Positions 5,879 to 12,443 of a stretch of 14,579 bases of DNA are shown in pieces. Made by a program: the position numbers and the translations under genes. Source of the stretch: Nanobdellota archaeon. GTDB lineage: Archaea > Nanobdellota > Nanobdellia > Pacearchaeales > GW2011-AR1. The stretch is from assembly GCA_030704765.1 (NCBI GenBank), contig JAUYDD010000132.1, positions 1 to 14,579 on the forward strand, written 5' to 3'. A model generated the notes under the pieces. It saw only the letters and a list, made by a program, of their open reading frames with translations, was not told the origin of the DNA and made no database searches. The number at the start of each line of letters is the position of its first letter. The stretch's first letter is position 1.

Positions 5879-8800
5879 TCATATATCAATCTCAGCAATA
5901 TTAGCATTTGCTTCAATGAATTTTCTTCTAGGGCCAACGACATCTCCCATAAGCATTGTGAAAGTCTGGTCTGCGAGTACAGCATCTTCTATAGTTACTT
6001 TTTTTAATATCCTTTTATCAGGATCCATTGTAGTGTCCCATAACTGGGAAGGATTCATCTCTCCAAGTCCCTTGAACCTTTGGACATCAGCTTTGCCTCC
6101 AAGCTTATCCAAAACTTTTTTTAATTCATCGTCTGAATAAACATAAATGTCTTTTCCTTTCCTTATCCTATACAAAGGAGAAACAGCGATATAAATATTG
6201 CCATTCTCTATAAGTTCTGGAACATACCTGTAGAAAAATGTGAGCAACAATGTCCTTATATGGGCGCCATCAACATCAGCATCTGTCATTATAATAATTT
6301 TATTATATCTTAGTTTTGAAATATCAAAATTCTCTTTTATTCCAGCTCCAATAGCAGTAATAAGATTCAATATCTCTTCTGAAGAAAGCACTTTTGTAGG
6401 ATTGGATTTTTCAACATTAAGTATTTTTCCTTTCAGGGGCAAGATTGCTTGGAATTCCTTATCACGGGCCATTTTTGAGCTATTATGGACAAATACTCCT
6501 GATGTCAGGGCAAAATTATGAGTATCTTTAACTTCTAAATCATAGACATCAATTTTTTTAATTAATTTATTAATACTTTTTATCTTATGATTATAATTTT
6601 TAATAGCATCTTCCATTTCAATAAGGTTATTGTTAAAGAATCTCAAGCAAAAAGTTCTCAAACTTAAAATACTATTATCATTATTTTTTATTCTTATATT
6701 ATCAAAATCGTCAAGATTCCCAGATTTTTCTATAACTTGTTTCATTAATTTAATAGTTTTATTATAATAAGTTTTATTATATGATTCTTTTCTTTTTTTT
6801 CTAAATTCAGGGGTCCATTGTTCCTTTGTCTTATTGCTTCTCCAGACAATTAAATCAACATTTTTCCACTGTTCTTTTGCAAGATTTGAAAGATAAATTT
6901 TAGCATCGGGATTATCTTTAAAGAATTTTTTGACTTTTTCTGAAGCTTTTTTTCTATTTTCAGGGTTTTCCCAGTATTCTTTCTGCATATCATTCAATAT
7001 TTTATTATTCTTAATTCTGTATTCTTCATTAGAGTTATAGTACTCAATGAATTTTTTTATTAAGTTTTCCTTATATTCAGGATTATTCATCAATTCTTTT
7101 GATATTTCCGAAAATTTCTTTTTGATTTCAGGGTTTTCCCTCCATTTTTTGATTTTTTTCCTATATTCTTCTGTCTTATGTGCTTGCCTTGCTTTTTCCT
7201 TGACATCATCTCTATGTAAACATTTTTCAAGATGTTCTGTATGAAGAATTAAATGTTCATTTTTAGGCATCCTGATAATATTTTCTGGTTTATTATTTGA
7301 TTTATTAAAATCAATATGGTGTCTTGCATCCCCTTGTTCTATTTGATAAATTCCATTTTCTAAATTATATAGGTCAGATAAAAGGTGAGTAAATATCCAT
7401 TTTTTCTTTTGATCCCAGACCATTTCATATCCATCGATTGTTATCTTTCCGCCTATTTTAGAAATCTTTTTATTTAACGGCATTAATGAATCGTTTGTAG
7501 TTAAATCTTTGGCTTCCTTATAACCTCCATTTCTTAACATAAATTTATGGTTGGGAGTGCATATAATTTTTTGATTATTATTTAAGATCAATTTAATAAC
7601 TTCTGAATCTCGTTTAGTTAATCTTGGATTTTCAATCTTAGCAATTCCAATTATTCCATCATTTTTTATTGTGTAGCAATAATTTTTAATTCCTTTTTTA
7701 TCTTCTTCTACTAAGTCAATAAAAGATAAGTTTCTTCCATCAGCTAAAGCAACTTTGATATCTCCAGAAAAACAACCAGCTGCACTATCTCCTTCTACAA
7801 TATATAGTTCAGTCCTCTCAACTTTTTTGCTTGAACAATCAGCTAATTTTCCAGGAAGTCCAGATAGCCCGCCTAAGGCGTTTTTTCTTCTGACAAGGTC
7901 TCTTGCTTTTTTTGCAGCTTCTCTTGCTTTTGCGCTAGAAAGGACTTTTTGAGCTATCTTGTTTGAGACAGTTGGATTCTCTTCTAAAAACTCAGTCAAG
8001 GCAACATAGACCATTGAATCAACAATGCCCTTCATCTCAGAATTGCCAAGTTTAGTCTTGGTTTGGCCTTCAAACTGAGGTTCTTTCATTTTTAATGAAA
8101 CAATAGCTGTCAGGCCCTCCCTGGTATCATCGCCTGATATTTTTTCATTTTTCAATAACCCTTTTTTATCAGCATAATCATTGATAGCTCTTGTTAAAGC
8201 AGTTTTGAAGCCTGATATATGTGTTCCTCCTTCAGTTGTGTTGATAGTATTGACAAAACCAAAAATATTCTCATTATATCCATCATTATATTGTATAGCT
8301 ACTTCAGCAACATTGGAATCAATTTGTTTTCTAAAATATATTGGTTTATGCAGGACAGATTTGGACTTATTAATAAAAGCTACAAATTCCATTAATCCGC
8401 CTTCATAATGAAAAGTCTCTTCTTTCCCTTGTCCTTCATCTTTTAATATTATTTTAACATTAGGATTTAAAAAAGCAATCTCTTGCAATCTTTTCTTTAT
8501 TACAGCAAAATCAAAATCCAGGCTGGAGAATATATCCGGATCAGGATAGAATTGTATTGTAGTTCCTGTATCTTTTTTTTCAGTCTTTCCTACAACTTTA
8601 ACATCAGATACTGGAATTCCAATCTTATATTCTTGTTCATATATATTTCCATCTCTTTTTACAGTTGCTATTAATTTTTTAGACAATGCATTTACGCAAG
8701 AAACACCTACTCCATGAAGCCCTCCTGATATCTGATAAGCATCTTTTTCAAATTTTCCGCCTGCATGCAATTTTGTCAAAGCAATTTCCATTGCAGATCT

Positions 8801-9058
8801 CTTGTATTGAGGAAGCTTGTCAACAGGTATTCCTCTTCCATCATCAACAACAGTAACGCTTCCATCCTTGTTTATAGTAACTAGTACATATGTAGCATAG
8901 CCTACCATAACTTCATCAATAGAATTATCCACTACTTCATAAACAAGGTGGTGCAAACCATCTTTTCCAGTGCTTCCTATATACATTGCAGGCCTTTTCC
9001 TGACTCCTTCAAGGCCTTCCAATACTTTTATACTCTCTGCTTTATATTCTGCACTCAT
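5879..9058 (-). CDS. gyrB: DNA gyrase subunit B precursor, interrupted by an HNH intein
   Basis: The ATPase/TOPRIM subunit of gyrase. The precursor has 1059 residues; removing a 431-residue intein (429-859) leaves 628 residues, typical of the short GyrB form. GHKL ATPase motifs are clear: EVVDNSIDE (41-49), DDGRGIP (72-78), GGLHGVGVS (112-120) and GTTIQF (165-170). The QTK loop is QTKTK (332-336). The TOPRIM domain begins with EGDSAAG (422-428), whose Glu422 is the family's catalytic acid. It resumes after the intein with SSKMARDKEFQAILPLKGK and has DADVD at 926-930. The C-terminus, RRKFIEANANIAEIDI, is canonical. The ATG has only a weak AAGG ahead of it. A TATA-like element lies about 85 bases upstream. 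gyrA is encoded 1.9 kb downstream on the same strand. Confidence 0.97.
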   Translation of the reverse strand: MSAEYKAESIKVLEGLEGVRKRPAMYIGSTGKDGLHHLVYEVVDNSIDEVMVGYATYVLVTINKDGSVTVVDDGRGIPVDKLPQYKRSAMEIALTKLHAGGKFEKDAYQISGGLHGVGVSCVNALSKKLIATVKRDGNIYEQEYKIGIPVSDVKVVGKTEKKDTGTTIQFYPDPDIFSSLDFDFAVIKKRLQEIAFLNPNVKIILKDEGQGKEETFHYEGGLMEFVAFINKSKSVLHKPIYFRKQIDSNVAEVAIQYNDGYNENIFGFVNTINTTEGGTHISGFKTALTRAINDYADKKGLLKNEKISGDDTREGLTAIVSLKMKEPQFEGQTKTKLGNSEMKGIVDSMVYVALTEFLEENPTVSNKIAQKVLSSAKAREAAKKARDLVRRKNALGGLSGLPGKLADCSSKKVERTELYIVEGDSAAGCFSGDIKVALADGRNLSFIDLVEEDKKGIKNYCYTIKNDGIIGIAKIENPRLTKRDSEVIKLILNNNQKIICTPNHKFMLRNGGYKEAKDLTTNDSLMPLNKKISKIGGKITIDGYEMVWDQKKKWIFTHLLSDLYNLENGIYQIEQGDARHHIDFNKSNNKPENIIRMPKNEHLILHTEHLEKCLHRDDVKEKARQAHKTEEYRKKIKKWRENPEIKKKFSEISKELMNNPEYKENLIKKFIEYYNSNEEYRIKNNKILNDMQKEYWENPENRKKASEKVKKFFKDNPDAKIYLSNLAKEQWKNVDLIVWRSNKTKEQWTPEFRKKRKESYNKTYYNKTIKLMKQVIEKSGNLDDFDNIRIKNNDNSILSLRTFCLRFFNNNLIEMEDAIKNYNHKIKSINKLIKKIDVYDLEVKDTHNFALTSGVFVHNSSKMARDKEFQAILPLKGKILNVEKSNPTKVLSSEEILNLITAIGAGIKENFDISKLRYNKIIIMTDADVDGAHIRTLLLTFFYRYVPELIENGNIYIAVSPLYRIRKGKDIYVYSDDELKKVLDKLGGKADVQRFKGLGEMNPSQLWDTTMDPDKRILKKVTIEDAVLADQTFTMLMGDVVGPRRKFIEANANIAEIDI
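6482..7774 (-). other. GyrB intein (431 aa) with HNH homing endonuclease
   Basis: Inserted between EGDSAAG and SSKMARD, splitting the TOPRIM domain one helix after its catalytic glutamate. The N-terminus (CFSGDIKVALADGR, then CYTIKNDG, then CTPNHKFML) closely resembles the Synechocystis GyrB intein as I recall it. Cys1 is codon 7772-7774, block B is TPNH (T73, H76), and the C-terminus is VFVHN with Asn431 at codon 6482-6484 and Ser at +1. An HNH core lies at 151-174 (HHIDFN, NNKPENI, EH). About seven short repeats with NPE-aromatic patterns fill 200-333. All splicing residues are present, so splicing is expected. Confidence 0.95.
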
Positions 9059-9269
9059 GTTTTTTGCCTTTTTATTTAAGTTAGTTTTGACTAAAAATCA
9101 AGGGTTTTTTATAATAATTTTTAGCTTAAAAATTGGGATTTTTATATAAAAAATAGCCAAAATGCCTTTAAAAACTTTTCTATAATAATTTTCACTTTAT
9201 CGACGGAAAAATCCTTGTTTTTCTCCTCGGTAAAAAAATAAAAATGAACTGAATAAAAATAGGTTTTTT
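9059..9269. other. AT-rich gene-free upstream region of gyrB
   Basis: Apart from TATA-like sequences near 9106-9117 and 9138-9152 I see no gene, RNA gene or clear repeat here. It forms the gyrB-proximal third of the 650-base gap between gyrB and the 686-aa surface protein. The other two thirds hold the dispersed repeats and the inverted repeats listed separately. Confidence 0.6.
9138..9152 (-). promoter_or_regulatory. Probable gyrB TATA box
   Basis: TTTTTATATAAAAA lies about 85 bases before the gyrB ATG and matches an archaeal TATA element, predicting a leader of roughly 60 bases. A second TATA-like stretch (about 9106-9117) is closer to the gene. Neither has been shown experimentally, and the stretch is AT-rich throughout. 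Confidence 0.4.
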
Positions 9270-9377
9270 AATCAAAAAAACAATCCACCACACCCTAAAG
9301 GTTTTTTGCCGCAGCAAAAAAATCGCCTGCTGGCGAGTGTGGTTTGATTGGCACTTGTTTTTTGGATGCGCACGAAA
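9270..9377 (+). repeat. Dispersed structured repeat, copy B (degenerate, 3' part missing)
   Basis: It starts with AATCAAAAAAACAAT and follows the other copies up to the GGATGC near 9364-9369, then diverges and lacks the second CCACATC hairpin. Its AT hairpin has changed to a perfect TTTTTTGC/GCAAAAAA stem. The base changes thus preserve or improve pairing compared with copies A and D. Confidence 0.85.
9316..9336 (-). terminator. Terminator-like hairpin plus T-run inside repeat copy B
   Basis: Minus-strand TCGCC-AGCA-GGCGA stem followed by seven T residues, conserved although the rest of this copy has drifted. Confidence 0.45.
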
Positions 9378-9397
9378 ACTTTCAGAGAATTTTGCAA

Positions 9398-9558
9398 AAT
9401 CAAAAAAACAATCCACCACACCCTAAAGATTTTTTGCTACAGCTAAAAAATCGCCTGCTGGCGAGTGTGGTTTGATTGGCCCTTGTTTTTAGGATGCTCA
9501 GAAATTAAAACTAACTAACATCCACATCTTAAAAGATGTGGTTTAATTTCTGACATTA
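9398..9558 (+). repeat. Dispersed structured repeat, copy C (complete, 161 bp)
   Basis: The only full-length copy with both ends visible. The left end AATCAAAAAAACAAT is shared with copies B and D, the right end GACATTA with copy A. It holds the AT hairpin (the GATTTTTT arm pairs perfectly with AAAAAATC), the GC hairpin 9451-9464, and the second hairpin. That hairpin's inner 9-bp arms are 9522-9530 and 9533-9541, and its outer 11-bp arms are 9499-9509 and 9542-9552. No coding sequence is seen. Confidence 0.92.
9445..9465 (-). terminator. Terminator-like hairpin plus T-run inside repeat copy C
   Basis: Minus-strand 5-bp GC stem with a 4-base loop followed by six T residues, about 245 bases past the stop of the 686-aa surface gene and in the orientation to end its transcript. 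Confidence 0.5.
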
Positions 9559-9574
9559 CCAAAATTCTCTGATA

Positions 9575-9646
9575 AGAAGTTTGAAACGCTGAAATTTACA
9601 ATTTTTAGAGGTTGTAAATTTCAGAAAACTATTTATTCAAACTTCT
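9575..9646. repeat. Nested perfect inverted repeats downstream of the 686-aa surface gene
   Basis: Outer arms AGAAGTTTGAA (9575-9585) and its complement (9636-9646) enclose inner 13-bp arms (9589-9601 and 9612-9624), also exactly complementary. The whole can fold into one long stem of 24 pairs with an internal loop. It is probably a 3' RNA structure or a remnant of a mobile element. Confidence 0.8.
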
Positions 9647-9669
9647 CTTCAGAAGTTTTCGGAAACATT

Positions 9670-9691
9670 CAAAATTTTCTGAAAAATTTTG
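9670..9691 (-). terminator. AT-rich hairpin just past the 686-aa surface gene
   Basis: 9-bp perfect arms CAAAATTTT (9670-9678) and its complement (9683-9691) with a 4-base loop, within 20 bases of the stop codon. Too AT-rich to be sure, but placed where a terminator or 3' end structure would lie. Confidence 0.4.
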
Positions 9692-9708
9692 ATGGCTTGA
9701 AAATTTTT

Positions 9709-11769
9709 TCAGGAAATTTTTTTGATTTTTTTCCTAAAAGGTTTATTTGAAAGGATTCTCTCAATATGTCTTTTTTTCCTAAAATAGACTATGAAAAACA
9801 AGATTATCAAGAATAGTATTAATATGAACAACATCAACAAATAATTCACAGTTCTTCTTATTTTTTCAGGACTCTCTTTTTTACATGGTGAACATGGCCC
9901 GCCACAATCAATATCCTCTTCTCCCTGATTCTTTATGTTGTCAGTACATGTAGGGCATGGGCTGCAAGGCCCGCCACAATCAACAAGTATCTCGCAAGAG
10001 CCATTATGGCAGTTCTTTATTTTATCAAAACAATCAGGATAGAATGTGTAATAACATTCTCTTACTAAAACAGGTAGATTAAATTTATTTATGTTTGTGC
10101 AATTATTTAAATCCACACACTTCCTTGTCTGGTATCCGCAAAAATCATCTGACCAATTGATATATCTGCATATATTGCTGATTTCTATTATATTTTTTAT
10201 ATCTAACCCAAGACTTAGATTAAGCTCTAGTCTCATGCATTGCCCAAATTCTTCACATCCCCATTTAGGCTTGCATTTAGGTGCTGAACTTCCACCCCCG
10301 CCACCTCCTCCACCACCAGGAACAACTACAACTGAACAAAGAGAAGGTTCTAATGTTATATTCCACTCTAAAAAATTATATAGTGCTCCATCAGTTATAT
10401 TAGCTACAACATGATGTATGCCTGAGTCAGAACAAGGAAATGTATAGTAAAAATAATTCAATAAGCTTCCAGTATCATATTCCATATTTGTGCCATCAAC
10501 ACTCCAATAGACATCAGGAATAGTCAATTCAGGGTCCCTTGTTGTTATATTAAAAGTGATACCTAATGCTGATGCTGTTGAAATATTAAATTCTAGTTGA
10601 GGAGTATAACTAACAAAATAAGGCCTTCTATTGATGTCTGTTATTGTTAAAGAAAAATTATTACATGTTGTTCTATTGCTTCCAGTAGAGTTGCAAAAAC
10701 TTATATTTTCATGAGGATATTTTAAACCAGCATCAATAGCGCATACACTTACATTATATACCCCTATCATGCTCATATTTGGAGTGAAATTCATGACTCC
10801 ATTAGAAGAGATATTTATGCTCAGATTGCCGCTATTTGTGATTGTAAAGCTCAAATTACCAGAATCTTGATTACCATCCTCTATATCACTTACATCTGCT
10901 TTATGATAAAAAGTGGTGTTTTCACCATAGGTCCATACTGTCTTGACTCCAATATTAACAAAATAAGGGGGATTGTTAATTTCAATAACTGTTATGTTTA
11001 TATATGAACTTGCAACACCTGAATTTGGATCATAGATAGTTATTGTCTCAGAGTAATTATAATAACCCTTATTTACTCCTCCAATAGTATTTTTTCCTAT
11101 TATTCCTGAATATATATAGAACTCAAAATAAGTATTATTTATTGTTCTATAAGGAGTAGTTGATATATAAAACGGATTAATAGGGAGTATTGCTCCTGTC
11201 AAGTTATCCTCATCAATATCTGTGACATTAAAAAAATAATCTAAAGATGTATTCTCACATGCTAAAATATTACGAAGGTCGTGGATTATTGGTGCAGAAT
11301 TAGAAACATTCACATAAAATATCAAGCTTTTATTGTTGATATTTCCATAATTATCTCTTGCAATAACAGTTAAAATATTAGACCATCTAACTGCTTTGAA
11401 AGTAGAATTAGGATAAAAAGATGCGCTATTATTTATTGTAATATTATGTTTAATATCAAATAAAGTATAATTCCAAGAAGTGACATTCCTATTAGACGAT
11501 ACATTCAAGTCAAGAGTATAATTCGAGCCAATAGCAAAATTATAAGTAGTGTTCTGTGGACTATCGATATTTATCATAAAAACAAGGCCAATAAAAACTC
11601 TTCCAAGAGAACTTGTTGAAAAAAATATCTTTCCAAAGATTCCTTCAAAAATTGCTTTGCCGCTAAGATTAGCTTGATTATTAGCAATAATATAGCATAA
11701 TATAATCAATACAATAATTGCAAATCCTATTATTGAATACTTTTTTCTATATTTCACCCTTTTTTTCAT
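9709..11769 (-). CDS. Large membrane-anchored surface protein with Ig/cadherin-like repeats and cysteine-rich C-terminal region
   Basis: A 686-residue protein. A basic N-terminus and hydrophobic segment (about 12-29) act as signal or anchor. Beta-rich repeats of Ig/cadherin type follow, marked by recurring NxPPYFV and RRPYFV linkers and D-x-D or DIED-like calcium-type motifs, with very many N-x-S/T sequons. A run of nine glycines (about 484-493) leads into a cysteine-rich region with two DCGGPCSPC modules (about 598-636). A second membrane segment (640-663) and a basic cytoplasmic tail close it. Such architecture is common in Woesearchaeota/Pacearchaeota surface proteins. It is probably exported and anchored at both ends or processed; adhesion or envelope structure is an inference. 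A TATA-like box 26 bases before the ATG predicts a leaderless transcript. Confidence 0.9.
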   Translation of the reverse strand: MKKRVKYRKKYSIIGFAIIVLIILCYIIANNQANLSGKAIFEGIFGKIFFSTSSLGRVFIGLVFMINIDSPQNTTYNFAIGSNYTLDLNVSSNRNVTSWNYTLFDIKHNITINNSASFYPNSTFKAVRWSNILTVIARDNYGNINNKSLIFYVNVSNSAPIIHDLRNILACENTSLDYFFNVTDIDEDNLTGAILPINPFYISTTPYRTINNTYFEFYIYSGIIGKNTIGGVNKGYYNYSETITIYDPNSGVASSYINITVIEINNPPYFVNIGVKTVWTYGENTTFYHKADVSDIEDGNQDSGNLSFTITNSGNLSINISSNGVMNFTPNMSMIGVYNVSVCAIDAGLKYPHENISFCNSTGSNRTTCNNFSLTITDINRRPYFVSYTPQLEFNISTASALGITFNITTRDPELTIPDVYWSVDGTNMEYDTGSLLNYFYYTFPCSDSGIHHVVANITDGALYNFLEWNITLEPSLCSVVVVPGGGGGGGGGSSAPKCKPKWGCEEFGQCMRLELNLSLGLDIKNIIEISNICRYINWSDDFCGYQTRKCVDLNNCTNINKFNLPVLVRECYYTFYPDCFDKIKNCHNGSCEILVDCGGPCSPCPTCTDNIKNQGEEDIDCGGPCSPCKKESPEKIRRTVNYLLMLFILILFLIILFFIVYFRKKRHIERILSNKPFRKKIKKIS

Positions 11770-11790
11770 AATATAGAATACAAAAAAGAA

Positions 11791-11800
11791 TTTTAAATAC
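11791..11800 (-). promoter_or_regulatory. TATA-like box of the 686-aa surface gene
   Basis: GTATTTAAAA on the minus strand is centred about 26 bases before the ATG at 11769. That spacing places transcription start at or next to the start codon (leaderless mRNA). No Shine-Dalgarno sequence is present, which agrees. Confidence 0.5.
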
Positions 11801-11820
11801 TTTGTTATAGGGAATCTACA

Positions 11821-11875
11821 ATGTCATTAAGTTAAGGTTTGCAGTCTGTGGTTGGTCGTAGGTGGTTAATGACAT
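11821..11875. repeat. 10-bp inverted repeat with 35-base relatively GC-rich loop
   Basis: ATGTCATTAA (11821-11830) is the exact complement of 11866-11875. It sits in the 203-base gap between the 156-aa and 686-aa genes. It is a possible terminator, small RNA or operator; no tRNA fold or known RNA family is apparent. Confidence 0.55.
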
Positions 11876-11972
11876 ACTACTAACAAATAACCACTAACTA
11901 AATTTTTCAATATCACACTTCAGAAAGCTAAGCAATAACATTATAGGAAAATGGCATGGATAATGATTGCAC

Positions 11973-12443
11973 CTAATCTTTTATAATAGCCCTCTTTATT
12001 ACAATATGTATTTTCCCGTTATAAATGCCTAGTTCTGTGTTCTTAGGGATAGAAGCTGTAAAGCCTATTTTCTTTTCTTCATTTATATTTAAATTAAAAT
12101 TATTTTTGGACACTATTATAAAATCTGAAATATTCCCTTTAATAAATATTTTTACATTTACAACCTCTTCATATTTATTTTTTAGGATGATTTCCTTATA
12201 TGAACTCCCGCCATCTGGAGGAATCATTCCAAAAAGAATTGAAGTCCCGTTAATATCAAAGCCATAATGGTCTCCTACAATGATTTCTGTATACACTTCT
12301 TTTTTTTCCAATACAGCAAGATAATCAATTAATGAAGAAAATAAATATATTCCTAAAATAAATATAATAAAAGATAAAATTACTATTACTAAAATATTTT
12401 TTTTAGAAAAATTTCTTTCAGAATCACTTTCTCTTTTTTCCAT
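11973..12443 (-). CDS. Single-pass membrane protein with one extracytoplasmic beta-sandwich domain (156 aa)
   Basis: Charged N-terminus (1-15), one hydrophobic segment (about 16-40), then a beta-rich domain. The domain contains the pattern GTSILFGMIPPDGGSSYKEIILKN followed by VKIFIKGNISDF and, near the end, ASIPKNTELGIYNGKIHIVIK, which is typical of small Ig-like surface domains in DPANN archaea (resembling COG1361/NEW3-type folds). The start overlaps the end of the preceding surface gene by 20 bases in another frame, with AAGG about nine bases upstream, so translation is probably coupled. Likely displayed outside the membrane. Whether it partners the preceding protein in a pilus- or S-layer-like structure is inference. 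Confidence 0.82.
   Translation of the reverse strand: MEKRESDSERNFSKKNILVIVILSFIIFILGIYLFSSLIDYLAVLEKKEVYTEIIVGDHYGFDINGTSILFGMIPPDGGSSYKEIILKNKYEEVVNVKIFIKGNISDFIIVSKNNFNLNINEEKKIGFTASIPKNTELGIYNGKIHIVIKRAIIKD

Larger units (their letters stand above)
9382..9572. repeat. 13-bp inverted repeat flanking repeat copy C
   Basis: TCAGAGAATTTTG at 9382-9394 is the exact reverse complement of 9560-9572. The arms lie three bases to the left and one base to the right of copy C. They are absent beside copy A, so they are not part of the shared element. Confidence 0.8.

Noticed and set aside
9192..9419. 75-aa open frame on the minus strand across repeat copy B
   Set aside because: It runs through the repeat and the gap, with low-complexity phenylalanine/lysine-rich translation and no ribosome-binding site. 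The similar sequence in other copies is not conserved as protein.
9270..9558. CRISPR array
   Set aside because: Only two adjacent copies, unit far longer than a CRISPR repeat, no regular spacers, no cas gene.
9398..9558. tRNA or known structural RNA in the dispersed repeat
   Set aside because: No cloverleaf with T-loop or anticodon arm, and the pairing pattern (two AT/GC hairpins plus a double stem) fits no family I know.
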